Assembly (NCBI GenBank): GCA_903813345.2
Contig: CAIIXF020000002.1
Coordinates: 29,147,223-29,211,222 of the forward strand
Reading direction: 5' to 3'
Source of the DNA: Owenia fusiformis
Lineage: Eukaryota; Annelida; Polychaeta; Sabellida; Oweniidae
DNA length: 64,000 bases
In this document: positions 25,113-36,609 of the stretch, piece after piece
How the letters are laid out: the number at the start of each line of letters is the position of its first letter
How positions within the stretch are numbered: the stretch's first letter is position 1
Program-made: the position numbers and the translations under genes
The notes under the pieces: generated by a model
What the model saw: only the letters and a program-made list of their open reading frames with translations
Told to the model about the DNA's origin: nothing
Databases searched by the model: none

Positions 25113-25274
25113 ATGACCCTCAGTCACAGGCACCACATGAATATAGCTCCACGTCCACTGACATGGTTTCAGACGTGTAGCTTTAACAGAAAATTTTCTT
25201 AAACGTGTACTTGAGCGTGGACTTACGCGTTCAGGTTCACGGTTTACATTTATACGTGTAGCTTAACCTCTCTA

Positions 25275-26329
25275 TTGTTACGTACACGAAACGAGCTAGA
25301 AGTAAGGCATCACATCGACGATTTTTACTGGGGAGAAACGTGATGCAAAAACACAGTGTTTTGGCATCAAGATGGCCAAGCTTCAGGTCCAGGTGATGGG
25401 TCTTCGAAAGATATTTTGTTTTCCCCATTTAAACCCATTTCTTGGACGAGTTTCTCAATAATCGTATACGGCACTTAAGACACGATCTATAATGTTAAAA
25501 ATGTTCTTAGTTTAGATCTAGCATCATCAAAAAATGAGAAATTCACTGTTTTAGTTCCTCGATTTTGATGCAAAAACACCACACCTAAGCTGCAAAAACA
25601 CTTTTTAATATTATGTCCAGTGATGCACAAACACCAATTAATGGCAGATTGTTGAACCACATTATGGGCATTCATAGACTATTAATTAATCAATCGTATC
25701 ATTTCAAAGAACATAAATCCTTAGGAACAGATTTGAAATGCTAGGGCAACCGAGTCAATTAATATCATTTAACACCTTTTAGGCAATCATGGCTCGGAGA
25801 ACATGAGATTTCTGAGACGGATACTAGATGAAAAGACAAGGAGCTTTATATAAATCACACCACTTTGGTCTGAAATTTTCGCGCCTCATTGAGCAAAAAT
25901 GAGGACCGGGGTAACAGGAATGATGGTCCCCTACTCTAGGAATGATTTCCCCCCGAACCCTTCCCCCTAGGAACGCCACTCCTACGCACGAATATACATT
26001 TTATTGAGACCGGAGTTTCTAAGGATATTGGTCCAGAGGAGACAATTGTCAAAACACAGTGATAATACCTTTAATCCCAGTACGCATTGTGTTTTATATA
26101 GTGCCACAGGGGCGATTCACACTCAGGGGACAACCATATCTGTCGCATCAGGAGCAGAGTAAATAGAGCTTAAACTTCAGCCTGTCAGGCAGCATTTCAT
26201 ATCATTGTCGTATTAACATGCGTGATTAAGCAAATGACATATTTGGTACGTATTTACTTTGGAACAAACTCAGTTAACAGATTGTGAGATATTTTGAAAA
26301 TATTGTACCGCTTAACCTTAGTCGCACAT
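25275..26329. other. Intron 1 sequence inside the 12.6-kb block
   Basis: Contains a few loosely repeated GATGCAAAAACAC words (25340-25640) and no recognisable gene. Confidence 0.45.
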
Positions 26330-27690
26330 TGATCTACGGCTACCGTACGTTGTAGTTTATTAGAATCGGCATATTTTTATGGTAATCGTAGAAAATCTAC
26401 GGCAGGATTACGGTCTCTGTTCGGCATATCCAGTTTTTCACAGCCTCAGAGTCAATCATAATCATAACCCAGAGTTATAACTGTTTTAATTTCTACGGCC
26501 AACGTAGAAGTTAATCAAAAAACTCCGCATGGCTGCCGTATGGTTGCCGCAGCAAAACTGACTCAAAGACCGAGTACATTACCAATCAAACCAATCGGCA
26601 GACGCAAGTCAACCGTAATTCAGTCAGACGTGCCACAATGGGATCTTTCTGCAATCAAGCTACGACCTGATGATTTCTACGTGAATCGCACGAATTAACG
26701 AACTCTGAGTATTTTCTACGGCTAGCCTGTATGTTATCTACGGTCGGATCACGGTATCCGTACATATCCAGTAATTTACAGCCTGTGGAGTCACCGTACC
26801 GTAGAAATTATGACTCTGAATGTTTTCATTTCTATGATTACCGTAGAAGTGAAAACGCCGTAGACTGTGAGTCATCATTTAAAAGGTCGTGCAGCACCCA
26901 TAAGTTTTATATTTTCACAAAATCAAAATACGACTTCCCAAGCGAATGTGACTGTTAAAATATTTTAATAGTATAGTTTCCATATAGCTTTTGAAATCTC
27001 GCTAAATCTCGTTTTTCGTGAGATTTTAAGAGACTTGCATATTAGACCTCTAATGACTTACATTACCTTCTTTTAAATGGTATATTTGAATTTAGTGGAA
27101 TGTTTTCTCCTAAAATAGCTTTGATGTACACAGTTATGTAATTTGAATAACTTTCTATGACAATTTAAAAAAAAGTTGGGCCAAATGTTCTTTAGATGCA
27201 ATGCTAAAATTCTTTAAAACCGTGGATTATTTGTATGTCAATCAACATTAGCATGTTTAATCACAACATGTTCATAAACAGGGTCATCATGTGGTATATC
27301 ATTCAAGTTTTATACAGATTCAACAAACACACTTTGATAAATCATGAAATTAAGCCACTTTTCCAAGATTTTAGCATGTAAGTGAATGGAGCTCTAGCCA
27401 GAGTTAAAAGCTGAATAAAAGATGGCAGCACGAGATTTCATTGATTTTTCTGCTATTTAGAAACTATCCTATTACATAAAATTTTCACGGCAGACGTATG
27501 GCTATCGGGCGTAAAATGTAATAAAACCGTGCGTTCGCCGTTGCAAGTGTGACTACGGTCGTTTTACGGTTTCTGTATGGTGTATCAATATTTTAAAGGC
27601 CGTAGAGTCCCCGTAGAAATCATAAGTCAGGGTTAACTTTTTCTATTCATTGTAGAAATGAACAAGCCGCTGGCGGACCGTGGAAAGGTC
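26330..27690. repeat. Diverged modules dense in CTACGG/CCGTAG
   Basis: At least three related stretches (26330-26560, 26715-26880, 27480-27690) share TCTACGG..GGATTACGGT..TCCGTA..CATATCCAGT..CACAGCCT..GAGTC. They are more GC- and CpG-rich than their surroundings. Not coding. Confidence 0.6.
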
Positions 27691-27839
27691 CCGCGGTGGC
27701 TGTACATAGGGCCTAGTCGACTTGCAGCTAATCCTAGAGTTTGTGGTTTACCCCTGCGACCTGTAGGATCGCTGTAAGCACCCCCGCGACCGCCTTAATT
27801 GCACTAAATTGATCTAAATAATGATTTACTTTTTGGTTT

Positions 27840-28462
27840 TCATTTACACATTTTGCGTAGATCTTTAAAGATGCAATTTTTGATTTGGAGTTGCCATTTT
27901 GATATTTTTTCCTTTCTTCCGACAAATGTTGAATATATTGTGTAACCTATAATAAGTATTAAATTTCTAAATGCTATATCACTTTTCATGAAATGAAAAC
28001 CCAAAATAAAATGTTTCCAGAGTATTTTACATTTCAATATTTTTTCCACATCCTTCCATAGTGCTTCTACTTGCTTACATTCAAAAATAAGATGTTTTGC
28101 ATTTTGAATTATATTAAATTTTGAACAATCTTGGTTAATATTAGAGTTCCATCTACATATCTCACTTCCACATGCAAAAATGTTGTGAAATAATTTAAAG
28201 TTGAATTCAGCATACTTTTTGTATTTCATGTTTGTCATTTCAAAGAATATATTTTATCATAAAACGTTTTATCATGAGGAATACTAAAAATATTACTCCA
28301 ATGTTTTTCTAAAACATTTCGTTCTTGTTTACTTTTTATCAATATATCATATAGCATATTTGTTTTCATCTCTTCTAATTTAATCCATTTATTATTTCCT
28401 AAAAGGAAAGTTTTCCTGTATTTTATGTTTGTGACCAGCCCTGCATGAGAACAACAGAACAC
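27840..28462 (-). pseudogene. 5'-truncated LINE ORF2 C-terminus
   Basis: Two overlapping frames (28462-28235, then 28238-27840) read KWIKLEEMKTNMLYDILI, then YKKYAEFNFKLFHNIFACGS and NIIQNAKHLIFECKQVEALW. The last matches the HxxxxC zinc-ribbon-like tail after the reverse transcriptase of L1/Tx1-type LINEs. A frameshift lies at about 28236. The reverse transcriptase itself is absent. Confidence 0.7.
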
Positions 28463-29135
28463 ATTCCAATTATAAAATTAGCATGACGCAATGGGGCACA
28501 ATGTGACTGTACACGAAACCAATACCAGACAAAAACACATAAAGAAAACCGACTGTCAAACTAAGTGACACAACACAATCAGGCACAACCAATAAAAACA
28601 ACCAATCTTAAATACCAATATGCACAACAAATTCTCATCCAACTTGAGATAACACTAGTCACACAGATGGACACAGCCAAATACCTCACCGGACTGGGCA
28701 CAACCTGCTACCCGACCAATGTAATACATTCACAACACAACATTATAAAACTTACGTAACCCAATGCGCCAAAACACATTAAACCAGATTCAACCAGACA
28801 AAGAACCACAATTCCGACTGCGCTGTCAAACTGCTACAACACAATCGAGCACAACCCAATCATAAACCAATCCAACACAGTCAACAAGATTAAACTCAAC
28901 TCAACCTATCATTTAACTAATTCATTTAGGCACTACCTGCAAAAAACCTACCATAACACAACCAGGCTTAACCAAATACTCAATTAATTAAACTCGATTA
29001 AATCAAACAATCAAAACACAATCAGGCACAACCTATGAAACGGTGATATCAGTATATCCAACTAAGCTTCTCTAAATAGAGACAACAATCAACCGGGCAA
29101 CCACACAACACAATCGTGGACCACCCGATACATAC
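28448..29135 (+). repeat. CACAACC-rich dispersed repeat, copy 2
   Basis: Same landmarks and order as 21269-21808, with some extra sequence in the middle. It directly abuts the truncated 5' end of the LINE fragment at about 28462. Confidence 0.8.
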
Positions 29136-31353
29136 TCCTCCAACGGAACGTTTTGGAAGTACAGATTCTAACCGTTTTTTGAAGTCCTTTAACAAGTAAG
29201 GTCGTCTGAACTATTTGTTCGTTAATATGTTCATTTTCTTAAATATATTAGTTATGATCACTCAATCACTCGATTAACGGTATGCTATGAAAACTATTTT
29301 TAATGTTTTTTAACTGATGCATTCACTGCTTTATTTTCTTGCATTTTAAAAATATTTTCTTGCGAAATTGCGTTTTAGAATTTCTGCTGGAGAGATGTTT
29401 CTCTGTAAACACAAATTTCTATCAACAATTCACAAACTCTGATGGTACATTGTGTTCTCGAATAACACATCTTGAAAATGTTCGAGCTTTGTGACGGACC
29501 CGATGCAGAAAACGTTATCCTCCATTTTAAAGGGAGTTTTTACCACACATGAGGAACACTTCCGAACACTCACAACTACTCCCATTAAAGACATGCGTCG
29601 AAATCTGATTACGCACGATCATTTCGTTTTGCCATTTGATTTAATCCTGGATGCCTGTGCTATTCCGCCAAGGTTAAAAAGCGAGGGACTAAATGAATAA
29701 ATTACAGCTTCATTTAAACCAAAAATTCCAAACCGCAGGCATTTTAAAATTCCGACTAGATTGTGTTCCTTGGTACAAAATTATAATATGTAACTTAATG
29801 TATGACATTTAGGACATGTTTTTAAAAATAGAAAACATCTTACAGAATGAGAATAGCCAACCTCCTTTATTTCGTAACATTACGTCAAAGTAACTAGAAA
29901 TAGTTGTGAAACAATAAATACGAGCGTTTAATTTCAGTAGTACACTCGCCTCCGCAAAACTAGCAACCTTTAGCCCCTTGTTAGAGCCTTTCATGTTTGA
30001 ATTGTGAAGAGAAAAAAATATTTGTAGGGCTGCAGATGTCAAATTCCTCACTTTTCTAAGTTTACGCCATTTACAATAAGTGGGAAATTGCCACAAATCA
30101 TGTAACGTAAAGAATATGCATCCATCCGAAGTTCTAACAAATATATAATTAAAGTTAATAAAGAGAAAATTGAATTTAACTTTATGGAACACAATATTGA
30201 TATCTTCTTCGAAAATATTCGGACAGTTCGGAGGTGCAGAAAATAAAGGAACCCGTTGGGGAGTTAAGGCTGTCAAACCTAAAGAGGTTTGTATGATATT
30301 GAAAAATAATGTATCCTTTTAAAAACAAATGTTAAAATAAATTATAGAAAATGTGTCCATTCGCCTGTACTTTGTTCAATATACCCGTTTATTTGTAATT
30401 GTCTGTTCGGCTTATAACCCGATGATCGGATCTAGTACAGAGGCCAATAATTTATTCATCGGTTTGCCCCTCTTGATTTTATCAGGGCTGCCCCGTAGAT
30501 TATACGTCAGTGGGTCATCTTCACTGGAACCAGACGATATTCTTGACCGACGCATGAGAGAAATCATAATATCTATACTTTTGCAAATGCGGTGTTCCCT
30601 TTTTGCTTTTGCAAATGTTGAAAATTAAATGTGATTGTAACCCCGGGAGTGTAACATTGATCAGAGGTATTCGATCCCTTAAAATAATGCATTGGACCAC
30701 AATTTCATTCGTACCTTATTCACAGAATCGATGGTACAGCTATAGTAACACCAAGTAGTAACACTACGTTATTTCTAAAGGATAAATGTCAAATATTACA
30801 TTTGTTTTTGCGAGACCTCATCGGGACCTCATCAACTTTGAATAGATGTTTCAGTTTTCCCCCTTGGAGCCCCTGGGTTTGAGACCAATCATAATACATT
30901 GTACATCTTCTAAATTACCGCTAGTGACAAATTGAATGATTGTATTTTAATCTTCACTTTACAAATATTACATACATTCCTCATGTTACAACAAAGATAT
31001 ATAAAACTGTTTTATATATCTGGTTACAAAGACAATAGAATATGATGCAGTTTCATGTTACCAGGTTTATCAATCATATAGTCACTTCACATGTAATAAC
31101 GTATTTCTCATTTATCCATCAACCTGAAATATTGCTGGGTAGTACAGATAATTTTGATTGCTGTTAGCTAACCGTTGGACGCACAAATTAGCTCGATTAC
31201 AATTTCTTTGATATCGAATTGAGCTGCATGCCAAAACTAATTAGGTGCATTCCCAAGTAGAAATTCACCAATCAGAAAACGTATATATTTGAAGTAAGAC
31301 ATGCATGATGGGATTGAAAAGGGCGCCGTTTGTTGATTATACAACTCACCTAT
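29136..31353. other. Intron 1 sequence inside the 12.6-kb block
   Basis: Open frames of 69 and 155 codons (29491-29700 +, 30276-29809 -) match nothing I know and lack splice or initiation support. Confidence 0.45.
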
Positions 31354-31611
31354 AGTAACATTCCCGGGGAAAATCCTCCCGGGGACAGATTAATGTTCCC
31401 TCTATTGACCAAACTAGGTACTACACTTCACTCCACCTTTTGAAAATAACTAACTCATATATATATATTTAGTATAGATACGATGTATCCATCCTACAGA
31501 GATTAAGCTTTTCATAATTTTACTATTTTCTCATGAAATTATATTTATTCCAAAACTACATGTACATTCATATGTAAAAGGCACCCTTTAATCATAAAAT
31601 TCTTATTGTTT

Positions 31612-32650
31612 TTGGCTCACACAGTGAGCCTATGGGATTGACCAGGCGTCCGTCCGTCCGTTGGTCCGTCCGTCCATCCGTCCGTTGGTCCGTCCGTCCG
31701 TCTGTTGGTCTGTCCGTCCGTCCGTTGGTCCGTCCGTCCGTCCGTCTGTTGGTCCGTCCTTCAACATTGGCCGCACAAATTAAAACTGCTATTCGGATTG
31801 AGTCCTATCCACATTCATTTTATGCATATCCATAATGCCTATTTGACCTATCATCGCCATTTCCCAAGTTCGCCCGGTTTCCGAGAAATTGCGGATTTTG
31901 ACGTCAAAAAGTCAAATTTTCTGTAAATACAAGACATTTTGTTGAAGTAGAACTTTCAAATACCTTTTAGTAGTTGGTGTATATGCAACTTATGTACTCT
32001 GAAGATTTCAAAGCTCTTGGAATTACGGTTTTTGGTGTTTACTCTATAAAATTTGAAAAAAAGTAGGACTTAGTTATTTTCAGGAAACTTTCTCATGTAT
32101 AAAGTCAATGGCAGGTTTTGTGATTGACAAGATTCTTAAAGTTTGCCTTATACTTGATCATTTCCTGCAATAAGTTACATCATTAATAGATTTAAGCATT
32201 CCCTACATATTTCTCAATATATGTCAGCATCAAATTTTTACCGTTTTTGAGATATTTGACGTCAAAAAACAGTAAAAATAAGTTATTTTTCAACTTGCTT
32301 CAATTTGACCAAATTTTTTTTTGAAAATCATCTACAAGTTACCAGGAGTTCAAATCTGACATTAGTTTTAGGATTTGACCTTTACTTGACCTTCAGTGAC
32401 CTTCGAAAGGTCAAAAAAGTAAATGTAAAATGTAAATTTTGGTCAGCTTAATCACAAAAGTCCTTACTGAGCTCTGAATAAGTAAAATTTTCAAGGTCAA
32501 AGGTCATCAAACTAGGTCACACAACTATGCTATCTAAGTTTCTCAAAGTTCCAGACTACAAATCCAAATCAATATTTTTGTTTGAAAGTCAGGATATAAA
32601 TTCCTCTGAAGGTTCCAAACTGTGTGAGCATAGGACCGTGGGTCCTTCAT
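31612..32650 (+). mobile_element. Family B hairpin-ended repeat sharing its core with family A
   Basis: It starts with the hairpin GGCTCACACAGTGAGCC then TATGGG, and a GTCC microsatellite (about 31645-31770). It contains the core TTCAACTTGCTTCAATTTGA..AATCATCTACAAG also found in family A. It ends CTGTGTGAGCATAGGACCGT then GGGTCCTTC, where GGACC-GTG-GGTCC can form a terminal hairpin. The end lies about 30 bp before nicotinamidase exon b. A Helitron/Helentron-like or pearl-type non-autonomous element is possible but unproven. Confidence 0.75.
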
Positions 32651-32679
32651 TAACATTCTTTGATTTTAATGTTTTTCAG

Positions 32680-32736
32680 GATGGAAAAATTGACTATGAA
32701 GAATTTAGAATAATATGGTATCACTGGCTAAAGCAG
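32680..32736 (+). CDS. Naam: Nicotinamidase exon b: second half of an EF-hand loop
   Basis: The exon is 57 bp (19 codons), with acceptor GTTTTTCAG and donor GTAAGT. Joined to the previous exon it completes a canonical 12-residue loop, DENKDGKIDYEE, with Asp, Asn, Asp, Lys, Asp and Glu at positions 1, 3, 5, 7, 9 and 12. The loop is followed by FRIIWYHWLKQ. The intron before it is about 32.4 kb, and a dispersed repeat ends only about 30 bp before the acceptor. Confidence 0.92.
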
Positions 32737-32988
32737 GTAAGTACAGCTTGAATTATATCGAAAGCCTAATATGAAAGTATTTATAATGATTATTGGAGTG
32801 CAAGTTTAAAGTTACACTATTTAAAGGTCCTGTGCAAACATTTTTCCATTGTATGATACACAAGAGTAAAAAGTAAAAGTAAAATCATTTAGTGAAACTT
32901 ATTTTCCCTGTTTATGATTCACAATTCTAATCCATTATGTTTCTAAGAACACCTACACAACTTCTTATACAAATCTCTATGATTTCAG

Positions 32989-33228
32989 ATCCTGGATCCA
33001 GTGACAGCTCTTCTGGTTGTGGATGTACAAAATGACTTTATAACGGGTAGCCTAGCTATAAAAGACTGTCCTGCTGGCCAGGATGGGGAAGCCATCATTC
33101 CAGTAATAAATAAAATGCTTGACACAGTGAAGTTTGATTGTGTTGTATATTCCTACGATTGGCATCCACCCAATCATATCTCATTTGTGGATAATGTCAA
33201 ATCTTGGAAAGTTCACAATTCTAGTAAG
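32989..33228 (+). CDS. Naam: Nicotinamidase exon c: catalytic Asp and metal-binding motif
   Basis: The exon is 240 bp (80 codons, phase 0 at both ends), with acceptor GATTTCAG and donor GTAAGG. It starts ILDPVTALLVVDVQNDF, where the Asp of VVD aligns with the catalytic Asp of yeast Pnc1. DWHPPNHISF follows, whose Asp and first His are metal ligands in the family. The intron after it opens with a CTCATTC-rich low-complexity array starting about ten bases from the donor. Confidence 0.95.
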
Positions 33229-33239
33229 GTAAGGGAGAT

Positions 33240-33485
33240 AAAACTCACTCATTCCTTTAACCCACTCATCCATATCAGTCATTCACTTCACTCATTTGCA
33301 TCACTCGCTCATTCTCATCACTCATTCACTTTTCTCACTCATTAGCTTCTCTCACTCATTCCTTTCACCCACTCATTCCATCCAGTCACTCATTCCCTTT
33401 ACTCATCCATTTATATCACTCACTCATTTGCATCATCCACTCATTTCTTTCACTCACTCATTCACTTTTCTGTCATTGCCTTTAC
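33240..33485 (+). repeat. CTCATTC-rich low-complexity array downstream of exon c
   Basis: Irregular CACTCATTC repeats begin about ten bases after the exon c donor and keep its frame open for about 38 codons. Confidence 0.85.
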
Positions 33486-33489
33486 TTGA

Positions 33490-33648
33490 GGAATAAATAA
33501 TGATAGGCCATTCAATATGATGAAATTCAGTATAAGTTGGACAGAATGTCGTACAAAGCACAAACCGAAGGTGAGTGCATTTGTACTGACATTCTGTCCA
33601 GTGAGTGTAGAATTTCACCATATTGAATGGCCTATCATTATTCATTCC
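33490..33648. mobile_element. Palindromic MITE in intron 3
   Basis: GGAATAAATAATGATAGGCC then ATTCAATATG opens it. The inverted copy closes it with two or three mismatches over about 39 bp. Inner sequences pair further (GACAGAATGTC / GACATTCTGTC). Confidence 0.88.
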
Positions 33649-34010
33649 GATTCAAACATAGAAAATGAAAGCATCAGAGAATTCAACTTTCACCAATTAC
33701 CTCTACCACTTGCTTTTTTCACTCATTCACTTCTCACACTTTTCCCCCTCTGTCACTCATTCGTTTCACCCATTCCCTCTTTTCAAATTATATTTGAATC
33801 AATTATTTTACAATCAATATCTACTATAGAATTTCTGAGAAAGTAATAATAGCGTGATGCAAGATATTCCAGTCATATGAATTTTGAATTCACAAAAATG
33901 TGCATATATTAAATAATTTAAAGAGCAGTCCTTTCAAACAGGTGAGAACTTGTTAAGTGGAGTATGTATGAGGAGACATACATTTTAAAACCTTATGCCT
34001 ATATCCACAT

Positions 34011-34112
34011 CGGAATAGCCTGACAACGGTGAAGTCAGATATCGTTGTCACAAATGGCGGACATAACCGTCACTTCAACTCTGCAATCTTTTACCGTTGT
34101 CTGGTTATTCCG
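34011..34112. mobile_element. Small MITE of the CGGAATAGCCTGACAA family
   Basis: CGGAATAGCCTGACAACGG opens and CCGTTGTCTGGTTATTCCG closes. It is an internally deleted relative of 34841-35361, ending 33 bp before nicotinamidase exon d. Confidence 0.85.
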
Positions 34113-34145
34113 TTTTGATATCAATGTTTTCGTGAATTTTTCCAG

Positions 34146-34274
34146 GTCCCTGCAGATATTGCCAAACTCTATGACACAGTGACGTTTGATGGTGATCCTA
34201 TTAAGGTTCAGAAACTCTGGCCAGCCCATTGCATACAAAACTCCTGGGGATCACAACTACATCCTGACCTAAAA
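34146..34274 (+). CDS. Naam: Nicotinamidase exon d: WPAHC metal ligand
   Basis: The exon is 129 bp (43 codons), with acceptor TTTTTCCAG and donor GTATGC. It encodes VPADIAKLYD...KLWPAHCIQNSWGSQLHPDLK. WPxHC provides the third family metal ligand, and NSWGSQLHPDL is a typical nicotinamidase segment. A small palindromic MITE (34011-34112) ends about 33 bp before this exon. Confidence 0.94.
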
Positions 34275-34840
34275 GTATGCACCATCATTTTTATTTTATC
34301 AAATATGTAAAAAATATGAAAACATTTCTTGTCATCAAAATTTCAGGAAAACTGCTTTCCTGTTCAATTTGAAATTTTTACAGATGCAAGAGCAGACTAG
34401 TACCAAGATCTGATTAGGTTTTGGGCATACTGGGAAGATTACTTGGTGGCCATTTTGAATTTTTCGATAAAAAATGCAATATTTATTATTATCGCATGAT
34501 TTGTAAAATGAAGCCTTCTGATTGGTCAGTTCTTGTGCTATACCGATCTGTATTGCTACTGAGATTGTCCCCATTGATCAACCGTCGCAGCACATAAAAA
34601 ATTGGTACGGAGGGAACATTCTCAGTAGATCACAAGAGAGACCTCTCGTTGTGGAATTCTCGAGCAGAATATATCCTGTATTGCACTTCAAATCATTCAA
34701 TAATGTATACTATTTCTTGTTAATTTGTTCATTATCTAAAGTCCACTGTGATCCCCTGTTTAAAAATTGAATTTTTATTCTAAATTGCATGAGAATGTCC
34801 AAATATATTTGCATATGTAATTTTCAGCTCATTTTAATTA

Positions 34841-35361
34841 CACACTGGAATAGCCTGACAATGGTAAAGTCAGATACTGTTGTCACAAATGGCAGACATA
34901 ACTGTCGCTTCAATTAGATTTTCATGAACTGTATGCTTAATAGAGCACATAGACTAAATTTCTTCAGAACAACAATCAATCCAAGTGTTTTTATACTCAT
35001 TGTACAGTTAATAATGTTCTACCATTGAAATAAAGTATTTGATTTAACCGATCAAAATGAGATACGGGACAAAGGACACTGTATTACCATATGCCGTTGT
35101 CTTTGTAAGTTATTTCAAATTCAGATTCTGTTGTCATTGACGATATTGAAGACGCTATATTGTGGCGATTCATGGCCCAATTTGATAGAAATTGGGATTT
35201 CATATGATACATCATCACAAGAGCTTAACACACAAGCAGAATTAGCGACGATAAAATCCCATGAAATGAGAACAAAGTGATTAGAGAGTTGAATCGATGG
35301 TTATGTCCGCCATTTGGGACAACGGTATCTGACTTTACCATTGTCAGGCTATTCCGGTGTG
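34841..35361. mobile_element. MITE of the CGGAATAGCCTGACAA family with about 75-bp TIRs
   Basis: The left arm runs from CACACTGGAATAGCCTGACA to ACATAACTG; the right arm is its inverted copy with few changes. AATT flanks both sides. No coding capacity. Confidence 0.88.
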
Positions 35362-35547
35362 AATTGTGTTTTGAAGATCTATAATAATTTTTTGAAAGAG
35401 ATCAAAAACGCCAACACTTTTATTGCTGTCCAAGATGTCCAAGTATAATACCATTTTCTATCTCCATGTCTATCCACACAATGTAGACACAACTATGTTG
35501 AAATTGACTTCTTTATTTGATTTGATTAAATTCTAGCAAACAATATA

Positions 35548-35743
35548 CAGGGTGTCAAATAAATATGTTCTCCCCTCCTTAGCTTTAACATCCACATAAT
35601 GTTGGATAATCTTTTTCTCTATATGATATCTGAATTGTTCTTTAGCACATCAAAACTGGGCTTCACAGAGCAACTCCACGAGAAGTTTCAGAAATTTAGT
35701 TTCTTGAAATTAAGGGTGGAGAACATATTTATTTGACACCCTG
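35548..35743. mobile_element. Tc1/mariner-type MITE with TA duplication
   Basis: CAGGGTGTCAAATAAATATG opens, its reverse complement closes, and TA flanks both ends (35546-35547 and 35744-35745). The TIRs are about 32 bp. Confidence 0.92.
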
Positions 35744-36609
35744 TAATAATATACAAGCATATGTTCCGCTTAAGGTAGTTAGTTATACACAGGCAAAAGA
35801 TTGCCTAATGCTTTAGCATTGGAGTAATAATGATTTGACAAATATTCAAGCATTAGGTAAAATATGTTTCAAGATATCACACATTATAAAGTTTTATTAA
35901 AGTTTAGATTACAGAGGCATAGCCAGGCAAGGTAAAAATTATTTGGCAAGGCAAATATGGACTAATTTAAGGGAGGTACATGTGTTACAGTTTATTTGGA
36001 AAAAATCTGTAACATTACTGCTGAGTTGGTAAGCAGTTGCCTTACCTTCCTCATGCCTGGCTAAGCCCTGTATTAATACATATTATTATATACCCCATAT
36101 GTATTCTAGATGCTCATTGACTTATTCATGGTCACATGATATGAAATAAATGAACTAATTTAATGGAAAGTCCTAAATCCCTGCTAACAGGGAAGATGAA
36201 ATGTACTTATCACCAGTTAGGTCATTTGTCCAGTCATTAGTACATTTTATCTTCCCTGCTAGCTGTGATTTATAGGGATAATAAAACAAATCGTGTACTG
36301 CCACATTTTCGGGAAATAGTGTAAAAATTCTCCCGTCAGGAATATCCTGTGCACCGACATGTTCCCTCGGTCTGCAGCCTCCGGAACATATAAGTGGACA
36401 GGATATTCCCTCGGGAACATATTTTGCAATATTTCCCTCAATAGTAGTCACTATTTTTATAATGTTTCATGCCCTGATTGATGTAATATAGTTCCATGCA
36501 ATATTTCTAAATTTTCTCTAAGGATGATCCTCCTTAATTTGTGTTTAAATTCTAACATAGTGATAAAATGAAGCCACTTGATAATAAGTAAAGTAACTCT
36601 GCCTATCAG

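Larger units (their letters stand above)
22204..25274. mobile_element. 3.07-kb block with 22-bp terminal inverted repeats
   Basis: TAGAGAGGTTAAGCTACACG at 22204 is matched by its reverse complement ending at about 25274. Near the left end are two copies (22226 and 22372) of a module with GCGCGCAG..ATGACGTCAGATT. Inside lie the C-rich element 23121-24798 and a tRNA-like relic. No transposase was recognised. Confidence 0.6.
18873..31460. mobile_element. 12.6-kb block bounded by about 110-bp inverted repeats
   Basis: 18873-18980 and 31354-31460 are inverted copies at roughly 90 percent by eye. They run from ATATATGAGTTAGTTATTTT through AGGGAA to CCCCGGGAA..GTTACT, and include a CCCGGGG hairpin-prone segment. 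Weaker similarity continues inward (TTTCAATCCCA). This could be one large TIR element or two opposite insertions of a small repeat. No intact gene was seen inside. Confidence 0.5.

Noticed and set aside
29809-30276. 155-codon - strand ORF
   Set aside because: No recognisable domain, no splice or start support, AT-rich composition like its surroundings.
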